From Edaphochlamys debaryana (Eukaryota; Chlorophyta; Chlorophyceae; Chlamydomonadales), in assembly GCA_016858145.1 (NCBI GenBank), contig JAEHOE010000097.1:372001-436000 (forward strand): 64,000 nt of DNA. Direction: 5' to 3'. Shown in pieces: positions 12,701-24,168 of this stretch (positions are counted from its first letter, which is position 1; every line of letters starts with the position of its first letter). Under the pieces are notes generated by a model that saw only the letters and a list, made by a program, of their open reading frames with translations, ran no database searches and was not told where the DNA came from. The translations under genes and the position numbers were made by a program.

Positions 12701-13087
12701 TCTCATGGGCCCGGGCGGGCCCGTGCAGCACCCCATGCAGATGCAGATCCAGATCCCCATGCAGACGCCCATGCAGTTGCAGGGCATTATGCAGATTCAG
12801 ATGGCGGGCGGCGGCGGCGCGGCGGGTCTGGGCTCGCGGCGCAGGGGCGGGGCTCAGGCGGGGCCCCTTCGGAGCGGCAGCTGCAGGTGAGACCCTGGCC
12901 TTCGCATGCGTTGCTTTATCTGGAAATGAACGGCCGGCATCACAGTTATGAGTCCGCAGGGGCGCTGCCTGCACCGTTTTGTTGCCTGTTTGGGCGCTTC
13001 GTGTCTGACCCCTCGGTTTCGCTCCGTCCGTGTTGCAGGCCCGGGGACCCCTGCCCCACCATCAACGAGGCCGAGGAGCCCGTGTAA
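6798..13087 (+). CDS. TKL/Raf-like Ser/Thr(Tyr) protein kinase with long low-complexity tail
   Basis: Eighteen exons: 6798-6912, 7229-7273, 7428-7453, 7598-7684, 7921-7983, 8173-8367, 8563-8703, 8955-9107, 9441-9551, 9778-9853, 9984-10030, 10143-10208, 10408-10484, 10608-10717, 10845-10900, 11037-11131, 11303-12886 and 13039-13087 (TAA). The frame is continuous, 1031 residues. Kinase motifs in order: glycine loop GQGAQGVV, VAVK, alpha-C Glu in IAYELLF, HGDLKPAN catalytic loop (Gly replaces Arg of HRD), DFG in VSDFGLS, MAPE, DVYSFGVILWEM, and a terminal DRPTF. That signature fits the TKL group, which is expanded in volvocine algae. About 160 residues rich in Ala/Gly/Ser (exons 5-8) are inserted between the small-lobe strands. 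Exon 17 encodes a disordered Ala/Pro/Gly tail ending in a Met/Gln-rich run. The start is uncertain: 6841 is also a good 3' splice site, so an upstream exon may supply the N-terminus. Pathway unknown. Confidence 0.85.
12724..12805 (+). other. Met/Gln-rich alternating run in the kinase tail
   Basis: Coding repeat of CAG/ATG/ATC codons giving MQMQIQIPMQTPMQ followed by a similar run. It recurs almost unchanged in the pseudo-copy at about 51277-51350, which marks that segment as kinase-derived. Confidence 0.7.
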
Positions 13088-15417
13088 GCCGACGAAGATC
13101 TGAGAAGTACGACAGTGCGCCGGACGGCTCAGGTCCGGTCAGGTCCAGTGAGTCCGGTCCGGTCAGGTCCAGTTGATTTCCCTTTCATCGCACGTGGAGG
13201 CAGGTCTCTCGCGGCGCGCAATGCATGTGACGCGTGCGTCCAACCTCCGAGCGAGGGGAGAGGGGCACGCGCGCAGTACTCTCGGCTAGGGCTCGAGGCC
13301 TGCGAGGCAGTTTTGATAATCAGCCTCGCGGCAAGAGATGAGAGCAGCGAGTCAGGCGGGAAACCAGCTTTGCTGGTGCTTTGGTGCTTTCATTCTAGCA
13401 GGGCGCGCAAAGGAGTGCGACGGGCTGGGTCGGTGACGCCATCTGGCACAGGCGGCTGTACAAGAGGCGAGGGAACAACGAGTGGGGCGGCAAGGGCGGG
13501 TGGAGAGAGTCGCTTTGGGGATGGCACTGTTCGTAGCCATCCGCGCTTTGGTGCGAGATAATGAGTTGGCTCTTGAACTCGGTTGGGTAGCTCGTGCGTG
13601 CGCGGCCTACCTTCCCTCAGCCCGAAGGCGAACACTGCCCTTTAGACCGCCCTTGGCTTTCAGCCCATGGCCGGCCAAGCCCACACGCGTGTTTGATAGG
13701 GGTTCGCCGGGCGGCTTTGCTCAACGTTGGTGCGAGAGAGACACGAAGAACCTGCTGCGAGAAACCGCCTTTCGTTCAGCTCGTTCAATTTGATCCGCGG
13801 TTGCGCTTCGCGTGAGGGCCACACCGCATGGCCTGCGGCGCTGGTATGGTATGACATCAACTCATACGTTTTGTCATTAGCAGGGGCTGTTGAAAGCCCC
13901 GGCTCGGGATACGGTGCTTATTAGCCTGTTGTGTTTCCAAGCCCGGTATATCGTTGCAGCTGGGGATGCCGGTATCACACGCCTTGCCATGTGCGGGCTG
14001 CGGTAATCGTGCGTGCGTGAGAGGGGGGCGTCTAGGTCTTCATGCCGGGCCGTGTCTTGCCCCTAGCTTGGTATCCCGTGCCCAAATGGCCCTTCCCTTG
14101 TGGCTTGACGCCGCGAAGACCCGAGCAACCTGCTGGCACCCGCGGTGCGCGCCGGCTGCTTCCGGGGTCCGAGCAGGCGTGAGCTTTAGACTGTGGGACG
14201 TGTGGCCCCTCAGCATATGCCCCTGCAGCTTGAGGGGTGGCAGCGCAGGGTTATTCTTGCAGGAGCTTCAGTAGCTTAATCCATGATGCATGGTACCGCC
14301 ATTCAGTATTACAGTACGTGGGGTACGCGAGTTTTGGCTCTTGCTTTCGCTTCCCGCTTTCGAGAGAGCCGTCGCGTACGCCGACTGCCCGAGTTATGGG
14401 TCACAGGGGTTGCAAACGTTCTTGCATGCATCCAGCAGCGGGCCCGCTGAGGCCAGCGGCTGTGGGCGTCAAGCAACACCTACGCTCGTATCAATCTGTA
14501 GCAACTTTGCGCCAACTGTGCCGTGGCTTGGAGCAAAGGGATCCCTGGGAGGGCGTTGATTCGGCATGCGGTGCTAGGCCGGGTGGCTGCCTTGCGTGCG
14601 GTCGGGCTAGCACGGCGACATCGCTTGGCCTTAATTGAACAAGGATGTGTGGCGGCGGAGATGGGCATACGGTAGTAAGGGCCTGAGCGCTGGCAGACAT
14701 CGGTCCGTCATCGGTTCAAGGGGCTTAATGGGTGTTGCAAGCGCGGAGGGCTGAGGTTCGGCTAGGAGGGGGCCGAGAAAGGAGACGCGCTGTTTATTGC
14801 TCCCAGGCCTGCGCTAGCGGTTTTGCGTGCGCATTGTCAGCCTTGGTGCACGCCACCTCGTTTTGCATGTATCCATGTAATGCACAATGCTTCAAAGCTG
14901 CTCACATCTCCTTCAGTTGGCGGCGCTCTTGCCCTTTCACCACCTCTAACCCACGCTGGTTCAGCACCATGGACCACCCCAGCCATGGACCCTGGTCTGA
15001 GAGCCACGGCGTGGGAGCGGCCATCCAGATCCACACGGAGCGGTATGCGCGGACGATGCAAACCGGGGATGCAGCTGAGCAGCGGCTAAGCGGTAGTGAG
15101 TCCGCTTCCCCGCCTTCCGGGCCCCTCCTCCGCTGCTTACGACGCATTCGCAAGAGCGCGCTTGTGTCTCGGATGCCTGTTCGCCTTCTCCCGCCCCTCA
15201 AGCTCTCAGCGGCTCTCGAGCTGGGCCCGCAAGTGGGGGAAAGCATGGCCCAACTGCCGAGCGATCAACCCGCCACTTGGTCAGTTCTGAAGAGCGGCCG
15301 TCAAATTTCACCCAAACGGCAGTAGGTTCGAAACAGACAAGTATAGTGTAGCAACCTGGGCAACCCGGGGACTTGGATATCAGCGGAGTGAGCCAAAGTT
15401 GCTAAAGTTGCCGCGCC
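13088..15417 (+). other. Kinase 3' flank / promoter region of NLR A
   Basis: No gene recognised. Short ORFs (for example 14732-15325) have no domain signature. A TGTAA at 14876-14880 is the only good candidate poly(A) signal after the kinase stop, implying a long 3' UTR or a missed transcript. The part around 14360-14600 is partly repeated at about 51460-51650, so the segmental duplication of the kinase end includes this flank. Confidence 0.45.
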
Positions 15418-18400
15418 ATGGGCTGCTGCGCATCGTCCCCCACGGCAGCGGTGGCTGCCAAAGCCGCTTTGCCTGGGCCATCAAAACGCTGTCAGCCCTC
15501 CCCCGAAAAGCGGCTCCAAGACTGGGACGTTGAGGTGCGAGCGGGCTAGCGAGCGGCGGGCCCGCGTGGGCTCCATCCGTTCTGCGCTAACCGCTCGACA
15601 GCGCGCGCAAGCACGCATTCTGACGAAGCATGTGAAAGCTTCATCTCGATGACCACGCCACAGGAGGTGGAGTTCTGGCTCAGCACGCTGCCGAACGCAG
15701 AGCAATGGCGCGCGAACCTTCCGGCAAAACTGGACGGTGCCATCGTGGCACGCGCCTGGAGCGTAAAAGTAAGTGTGAGCATGCGGGTCGGGAGGAGGGC
15801 TCGTGTTGTATGTGAGCTGACGCGAGGCCGGGCCCGCCCTGCCACGCCCTGCTCCGCGGCCCCGACCCGGGCCCCCAGCATAGGCCGCATCCTCATGCGT
15901 GCCTGCCACACCTGTGCGGCTGTGCCTAGGTCCCGGGCAAAGGCTAAGCACCAGGCTAAGCATAAGGGGGACCCACCGGGCCCTTCCCTCCTCCCGTCTC
16001 CTCCTCCCTTCAACCGCTGCAGTATCTGAAGAATAGGGGCATACCGGAGGACCAGGCTGCCGAACTGATGGCCTTCCGAAACCAGGCGGCGGCCAGGGTG
16101 TCGGAGACGGGGACCCGCTCATCGGCGTCCTCCGTGCCTGCTACGGTCAAGGAAGCACCGCCGGGGACCGCAAGGGTGGGTGCCGTGGGTGGGTGGGTGG
16201 CTGGGTGGGGTGTAGGGTGCGTGGGTGCAGGCTCTGCTTGGTGTCGTCATCATCACCTGGGCGCACCTGCGCGGTTGGGGAAGGGGTGCGTGATGTGCGA
16301 GCAGCTGGGACCTGGTCTGCGAACGCACCTTTGCCTTGCGGAGTGCGGGCTGCGCTTCATCCGCTGGAGCCGTGCGTGGTCCCGCAGTCGTGGCGTGCCC
16401 CACGCATCCCCCGATCCCTCCATCCCCCCTGACCCGCTGTCTTTCCTGGAGCGCAGGGCTTGCCCAATGCCGGGGCCGTAGGGCAGGTGACCGCCCCGTC
16501 AGCAGGAGCCCAGGCAAACCGGGAGCTGAACGCGAACCCCGCCCAGGCGGCGGCTGTTGCAGCCGCGGCGGGGGCTGCCTCCTCCGCCACCCCAGCAGCG
16601 GTGGCACCCGCACCCGCGGGAGGGAAGCGCCTCAAGCAGACACTCAAGGTAAGTATGGGTGGGGGCCAGGCGTGATCTGGAAGCCTGAGGCTCCGCTACC
16701 TCTGTACTGCATGAAAGCAAGCAACAATGGGCGAAGGGAGCACTCACGAGCTCAAGCCCACATTGCTCCTTGCTCCCCGCCCCCTTGGATTCCTGCCTTC
16801 ACGTGACCCCCCTTCCCCCCCCGCCTCCTCCTCCGAGCAGGCCTTCGCAAGGCAGGGGTTGGATGTCACACTGGTGTTGGTGAGGAAACTGGGACCGTCC
16901 CTCCCCTCCCCAGGTGAGATCCAACTGCGGCTCATCCCGTACGAACGTTGCATGCACACACCCACCAGCCAAGCGCACGCTACCCAGTTGCACCGTCCTC
17001 GCTTCCCAGCAGGGCCCTGTTGATTGGGCGAGGCTGCGCGCCGCTCATACAACACACAGTAGACAGATCAACCCCAGTACGACAACAGTGGCTGCGCTTT
17101 CGCCTTGATCCCGCCCCGCCCACATGCTGCGCCCCCCGTCACATCCCGCCCAGCTGACATCCTACCCCTCTCTCCCCTCCCTCCCCCTTCCCCTCCATGC
17201 ATGCCCCAGGCGCCGAGGCCGCCAACCTGGTCCTGGCCCTGCTTACCTGGGTGGACACGGCCCTGGTCAATGCGGCCGACCTGGAGGACCTAAGGGACCG
17301 GGCCCTGGCGTTCCTGGACATCCTGGACGCCTACCACGGGGAGCTCCTGAAGCTCAGGCTGTACGAGCAGGTGGTGTTGGAGTACATCGAGCACCTCAAG
17401 GTGTGCGAGCGAGGGGTTGATGGACGGGCACGGGGGTAGCAGTGTACCGCATGGCTCGTTGTACGGCATGGACGAGGCATGCCCGCCCTCCGCATCAAGT
17501 GCATGCGTCAACCCACCGCCGGTTTGTACCCCCTCGCTGCTTTCCCCTCAGGCGATTGTCGAGTACGCCAAGCAGTACTCCTCCTGGGGCCTGCTGGTGC
17601 AGCTGCTGAAAGCCGGCAGCAGCGCCAGGGCCCTGGAGGAGCTGGCGGCGCGCATGGGGGCCCTGGGGGAGCAGGTCATGACGCTGGTTGCTGTGGACAC
17701 CAACGCACGGCTGCAGGAGGTGCAGGACGTGGTGGAGGAGTCAAGGAACCTGCTGCTCAGAATGGCAGAGTACAAGGTAGGGTAGAGGGTGCGTGGGGCT
17801 GTGAGGGGGCGGGCTGGCGGGCTGAGCGGCTAGCTATGGTCAGCTATGGCTTGCTGGGATCGAGTAATCCCAGGGGGGAGGGGGGGGGGCAGCGTCGAGC
17901 ACAAGCCAGAGTCTGGTACAATCCGGGAGGTAAAAGGAGTGTGATCACGCCTGACCAGCGGTTGCCAGGGGGCGTCAAGGGCAAGCCAGGGTCAGGCGGG
18001 TAACATGGTGTGATCATGCCTGACCACCACGCCTGCATGCCCCTCCATCTTTCTGCCCGTCCCGCCCAGGACCCCCTGGCCGCGGCCCGTGAGTTCGTGG
18101 AGCAACATGGCGGACTGGAGGCAGTGCAGAGGGCCGGGGAGCTCGACACGGTGGTGGCGAAGCTGCCCATCAGTCATCAGGTGGTCATCAAGATGGTGAG
18201 CAGAGCCCTGGCTCACGTGGGTTGCTCGCTTGATTCAGTTGCTGCTTGTCGAGTTCTGTAGCGAGCGAGCGTGGTAGGGGTGGCACTCGGCGTATCAGGC
18301 CAGAGGCAGGAGAGCGGGGCAGGATGTGTGACCCGTTTCGTGTGGCGCGCCTCCCGCAGGTCAGAGTGCAGGTGTCATCGCTGCTGCAGATGCTTCTGGA

Positions 18401-21400
18401 CAACGGCCCGCATCAGCAGATCCCGCATCCCGACCTGCGGCTCTTCTGGGTCAAGCAGTTCGGCCCAGTGGAGCAAGTGCCCTGGTGAGCCCCTAACGCG
18501 AAACCGACCCCACTGTCAAGCCCTGCTGATCCCGCAGTGTCCTGAGGCTCTACTATGCCCCCAGGGAGTCGCCATGCGCCGCACATACTAACCCCTCCTA
18601 AACAACCTCGCACCCCTGCTGCCCCTGCCTGCTCCTCCCCTGCCTGTCCAACCCTCCAGGTACTCCTTCTGGGACAAGTTCCCGTCAAAGCTGAACGGAA
18701 CGCTCCGAGACGATGCGCAAGTGGAGGGCCTGTGTGCCCTGCTGGCGGAGGAGGGCCGTAGGGAGGCGCTGCAGCGGGCGGTGGAGCGGTCCGACCGCGA
18801 CACGCTGAGCGTGTGGGAGCTGCGCAAGTCCTTCAATGAGACCGACGGCCTCCTCACCCAGGTCTGCCGCCTGCTGGACGGCCAGGGGCTGCCGCCGCCG
18901 CCACCGCACTACGCCGGGCGGGAGGCGGAGGCCGAGGCGCTGGTCACGGTGCTGCAGCAGCGTTCAATCCTGTTACATGGCCCCGGGGGCATGGGCAAGT
19001 CCAGCCTTGCGGCGGACGTGGCGACTCGGATGCTGCACGCTGGGGCCGTGGCCAGCCGAGCCCTGTGGGTGGACCTTCGGGAGGCATGGAGCGCGGAGGA
19101 GGTGGAGGCGCGCTTCTGCGCGGCTCTGGGGCTGCAGCTGGTGAGAGGTCTTGGGGGCCTTGGAATGTTGGAAACCACCGGGGTTGCATGCTAGCTTAGG
19201 CTCCCTCCTCCGCATGAGATAGAGCCCCGTCCGCTCTCCTATCCCACGTGGCTTGCCTGCTGGGTTCACCCTTACCGCGTGCAATTGCCCCGTTCACCAC
19301 TTACATCCATCCTTCCAACCGCCGGCCCCCCATCGCCCACAGGAGGAGTCCGACAATGCGCCCACCATTGTGGCTGCCGTACGGCGGCTTGCCGCTAAGG
19401 ACGGCGGCGACGGCGGCCCCGCATCGGCGGGCGCTGTGGCGGTGGTGATGGTGGTGGACAATGCGGAGGACGCCCTGCTGCAACCCGAGGCGGTGGAGGC
19501 GCTGCGGGGCCTGCTGGGAAAGGTAAGGGTGGCAATGTGTGCAGATTGGGGGCGCATGTGCGACTGCGCGACGCGGTACACGGGTTGTCGTACACAAGTA
19601 AGCGATGTTGAAAAAGGCTTGCATGTGTCGTACTTGGCGGTGCAGGTGCCCGACAGCACAGGACCTGAAGCTGAATCTTCCCTTGTGTACCTGCCGTACG
19701 CTGCCCGCCGCAGGTGCTCTTCGAGGCTCCCACCGTGCGGCTGCTGGTCACCTCCCGCAAGCCGCTGGGCGAGGGCCTGGGGCTGGAGGAACGGCGCGTG
19801 GGCGCCATCAGCCCTGAGGCGGCCACACAGGTTCTTCAAAAGGCCGTGGCCGGCCTGAGCCACGCGGAGGCGGCGGACGGGGCGAAGGCGTGCCACGGCG
19901 TGCCGCTGGTGCTAAGTCTGGCGGCTGGAATCCTGGCAGCGAGCAAGCTGACGCTACTGGAGGTGAGTCTACCGGTATCAGCTTCCGGTGTCACTTTCTT
20001 GCCTTTGACTTGGCCAGGTGCACACACTTGTGTTGCCTAGCAGGTTTGGAAATGGCCCATGTGACTCGCTCGTGCGTTGCCCTTCGGCTGCCTCAGCCGA
20101 CGTGTCGCTTTGTACCGCCCCATGTGTGCTCGGTCATCGCCACAGGACCTGCACTCGATCCGGGCGGCCGCACGCAGCGCCGACGAGGATGCCGCCTCCA
20201 ACGTGGTGCGCCTCGCGCTGGGGTGCTGCGGCGAGCCTCTGAAACAAGCCGCAGCTCGCCTCGCCGTGTTCCCGTCAGCCTTCGACGGCAAGTCTGCCGC
20301 CACGGTGCTGGGGGCCCCGGTCAAGGGCGACGGCCCAACGCCGGAGGCGGCCCTAGACGCGCTGCTCAAACGCGGGTTGCTGCAGCGCGCTGACGGACAG
20401 CAGTACGTCATGCACACGATTGTGCGGCAGCAGGCGGCGGAGCTGGGCGCAGCACAGGGCGCAGCATTGCGGCGGGAAGCGGAGGGCCGTTACGTAACGC
20501 TCATGCTGGGCCTGCTGCGGAGCTGGTCAGCCAGGTTCAAAACGGCCAATGTTTGGCGGCTGGCGCTGGCGGCGGCGCGGGATCAGCAGGCTGATCTGGG
20601 TCGCCTGTATGGGCTGCTCCAGGGCCTGACCCCGGAGCACGGCCTGGACGTGGCGGCCGTGGCGCTGGAGCTGACTGGCCAGGTCGCGGACCTCCTCGCT
20701 GCCCTGGGCCTGGTACGGCAGATGCAGGGCCCATGTGAGGCCCTGCTGGCTCAGCTGGAGCCCGCCGGCCCCGGAGCGGCAGAACTGCCGCCGGATGTTG
20801 AGAAGGCGGTCGCGTCCGTGCTCTACATGCTGGGCGTGGTGCACCTCACCGACGGGCGCTACGCGGATGCTGAGGCCGCGACACAGCGCAGCCTGGACCT
20901 GCGGCGGCACGCCCTGGGCCCCGAGCACCGCGACACCATCGCCTCAATGAGCAGCCTGGCGGGCTGTCACGAGGCACGTGGCCACCTCCCTCACGAGGCG
21001 GAGCATTGCTACCGCCAGGCGCTGGAGCTGCGGCAGCGCATCCTGGGCCCTGAGGACCCGGACACGATCGCCTCCATGGGCGATCTCGCTGGTTTCCTGA
21101 AGATCCGCGGCCAGTATGCGGAGGCGGAGCCGCGGTTCCGCTTGGCCCTGGAGCTTGGGCAGCGTGTGCTGGGACCCGACCACCCAAACACCATCGCCTG
21201 CACGAAGAACCTGGCCAACTGCTTGCAGGCTCGGGGACGCTATGCGGAGGCGGAGCCGCTGTACCACCGGGCACTGGAGCTGGCGGAGAGAGTCCTGGGG
21301 CCCGAGCACCCAGACACCGTCATCTGCATCAATAACTTGGCGGGCTGCATCTATGCACGTGGCCGCTATGAGGAGGCTGAGCCGCGGTACCGCCAGGCGC

Positions 21401-22125
21401 TGGAGCTGAGACAGCGCATCCTGGGTCCTGAGCACCCGGACACCATCACCTCGATGAACAACCTGGCGGGCTGCCTCCAGGCGCAGGGCTCACCTGCCCA
21501 ATTGGCCCAGGCAGAGCAGCTTTACAGCCGGGCGCTGGCGCTGAGGCGGCGCCCGGAGATCTTGGGCCCCGAACACCCAGATACCATAACATCAATGAAT
21601 AACCTGGCGGGCTGCCTGCAAGCACAAGGGCGCTTTCCGGAGGCTGAGTCACTGTATCGGGACGCGCTGGTGCTGCGGGCGCGTCCGGACATCCTGGGTC
21701 CGGAGCACCCAGACACCATTACGTCGATGAACAACCTGGCGGGCTGCTTGCAGGCGCAGGGCACAGAAGCCCGCCTGCAGCAGGCAGAGCAGCTTTACAG
21801 CCAGGCGCTGGCGCTGCGGGAGCGCCCGGACATCCTGGGTCCTGAGCACCCAGATACCATCACCTCTATGAACAACCTGGCGGGCTGCCTCCAGGCGCAG
21901 GATACACCTGCCCAATTGGAGCGGGCAGAGGACCTTTACAGCCGGGCGCTGGTGCTGAGGCGGCGCCCCGACATTCTAGGCCCCGAGCACCCGGACACCA
22001 TAATCTCCATGAACAACCTGGCGGGCTGCAAGCAGGCACGGGGCAACCATGAGCAGGCGGCGGAGCTGTATCGGGAGGCGCTGGTGCTGCGGCAGCGCGT
22101 GCAGGCGCAGGGCCAGAACGTGTGA
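15418..22125 (+). CDS. NLR-like protein A: N-acylated, MLKL/HeLo-like bundle, NB-ARC, TPR
   Basis: Exons 15418-15534, 15664-15768, 16023-16175, 16457-16648, 16841-16913, 17210-17400, 17552-17776, 18070-18195, 18372-18484, 18660-19140, 19343-19522, 19714-19962 and 20146-22125 (TGA); 1394 residues, all phases match. It starts MGCCASS, a consensus N-myristoylation site with palmitoylatable Cys. Residues 30-125 are an unrecognised conserved domain (EVEFW, PNA..WR, ARAWS). About 190-350 is an all-helical segment (YAKQYSSWG, VDTNARLQEVQDVV) like MLKL/HeLo-type four-helix domains. 395-510 is a linker with LFWVKQFG and VPW. NB-ARC: P-loop GPGGMGKSS near 539, Walker B VMVVDNAED near 631, VTSR near 665, GVPLVL, winged helix LAVFPSAFD, and MHTIVR in the MHD position near 824. 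About ten 42-residue kinesin-light-chain-type TPRs (958-1390, LGPEHPDT signature) follow. Inferred role: STAND sensor and cell-death switch at a membrane. Exon 9 could start at 18360 (four extra residues); paralogs favour 18372. Confidence 0.85.
20827..22100 (+). repeat. TPR-coding tandem repeat of NLR A
   Basis: About ten 126-bp units coding kinesin-light-chain-type TPRs, each ending near LGPEHPDT. The last five units are most alike (ITSMNNLAGCLQAQ recurs). Three carry an extra run of about five residues after the first helix (SPAQLA, TEARLQ, TPAQLE), alternating with a unit lacking it, which suggests recent duplication of two-unit blocks. Confidence 0.85.
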
Positions 22126-24168
22126 GCAGGCGGAGTTATGGGGCCGCGTTAGGTAGCATGTCCTGGGTATCGAGAAGCGGGACTGCCCCTGGGCGCTATG
22201 AGTACGCAGAGGGAGGCGGTGGTGCTCTGGTGTCTGGTCTTGCCCCTTAGCTATCCCAAAGCCCTGTCTTTCCCTCCCCAGCTAGCTTTATGCGTACGGA
22301 ACCTAATCGATCTGGCACATGCACGCATGGGCAGGGGCTGGAAAGCGGCAAAGGCTGTGGCCGGAGGGGATAGCAACTTTGCAATCTTATAAAACGTGTG
22401 GGGAGGGCGGGCAGGCCTTTGCTTCTGCAGCCTGCTTCGCTGCTGCCTCCTGGTCATGCTACCGTTGTGGTGCGGGGCGTGGTACTCGCCCGTTGGATGA
22501 CCCATTCCCGGGTGCAGGTCGGGTGGATTGTGGGATCAGGCTCGATGAACCCAGGACGTACCGCGTGGATGCCGGCATGTAGATGCTTGGGTTGCGCTCT
22601 GGGTGTTTGGTGTGCGTCGTGGGGATGTACAGGGTTGGGTCACGACCACAGAGTGGACGTACGGCTGCTGTGGAGCTGGATGCAAGTGTGGGGCGCACGC
22701 AAGCAAGGGTATGCCCCCATGCTGCATGCGCCGCTATCTCAGCCAACGTTCCAGCATTGCGCGCCCAAGTGCCATGACCTCTGTGAAGTGCTGCCGCTCT
22801 GTGCACTGTGCCACTTGATGTTCATGGAGGCAGTTAGGCCGTAGCTTGTTCCGATGCATGGCACCCGTAGTCACCCGTAGGCACCGTGTCCATGCATGCC
22901 CTGAGGCGGGTTGTGAAGAGATCAACGCTAGCTAGGGTTCACAACCACTGAGCTGCGCAGCAGTCGGAGGTGCTGCGTGGTACGGCATCGTGCGCTCACT
23001 CCCCGTTCAGCTTCGGGGGCCTGGGGTTGGAGGATGCCGAGCTTCGGGCCCGAAACACATGCCGACTGACACGCCTGCGCGAAAGTGTCGCAAGTACCAA
23101 ACCAAGCGGTGTCGTGAGAGTTCTACATGTCTGCGTTTATGTTGGGGTGGAGCTTTGCGCAACAGCATTGCAGTGCAGGTCGCGCGGGGCGGTTCAGGAC
23201 CACCAATGTCAGACTGGGGATTGCGGCAAGCAGAGAGCAAGCCTGGGGCCAGCCGAGGGCAAGCCGCTCAGCAACATCATTCAGTCGACGCGGAAGGGAT
23301 GCATTTGCTGCGCAAGGTGGTTAGGGGTCAGCCAACGCCGTCGTCACAAGGCTGACGTGCACACGCGGCCTGCACGCCGTACCATACTGTGTGCCACAGA
23401 CCGAGCGACCCGGACCAGTCAGGTATGGGTGGCTGACCGATGATGGCACAGGCTGGACATGTATCGTTGACCAAGCCACGGACCCCCGGCTCGACACCGA
23501 GGAGCGTCATCATGGCTGTCACTGCATTTGTGCGGTCCTGTCTCCGGTGTGCCGACCCTCTTACGGAATGGGTGCCTTGCTGCATGCGGCATGCGTATCG
23601 GCTGATGCTGGGCGCTGCTCTAAGCGGCGAAAAAACCGAAATAACGACCGACCGAGAAAATCGTGCCCCGGCGGGGCTGGGGCTTGGGCACCCGACAGTA
23701 ATTCCGCCGACGTGCCCCTCGCAGTACCCCACGCCAGCGACGAGTGTCGCTTTGTCCTCCTGGGTCCGTCGGGGACGGCCCACCGTTGCGAACCTGTTTG
23801 GTAGCAACCTAAAAGAAAGGCTGATAACCTATAGAAAAGGCGGATGGAACAACAACAGCGGTCGCGGGAACATAACAACACTTGTTCCGACCAAACAAGC
23901 GGGGCTGTTCAGCGGAACACAGTAAGTAGTTCTGGGCTACATAGTGTCGCTCTCCATAGCATGCTTGTTTAATGTTACTGCCAGGCAGTGTCGTGCAACG
24001 TAACTGGCCACTTGTTTAGTTCTGAGCAGCGGCCTTGAAGGGAGCAGCGGCCCTCGCGGGAGACAGGAGCAGGCCCGCATCCTGGGGCTGGTGATACATT
24101 GTCGACAGTGGCTGCTGACTGCTACAGTTGGGCGTCGATGCCTGCTGTAGACCTGCAGCCTTTACAAC
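22126..24168. other. Intergenic region NLR A - NLR B
   Basis: About 2 kb with no recognised gene, RNA or repeat on either strand. No plus-strand TGTAA was seen after the stop of NLR A, so its poly(A) site is undefined. The last 250 bases before NLR B are relatively AT-rich (GCTTGTTTAATGTTACTG near 23970), as expected of a promoter or 5' UTR. Confidence 0.5.

Noticed and set aside
20077..20145. Extension of the last NLR A exon upstream to a Met at 20077
   Set aside because: The homologous exon in C and D starts directly after CAG, at the position of 20146. The upstream frame has intron-like sequence and the preceding exon ends in a matching phase at 19962.
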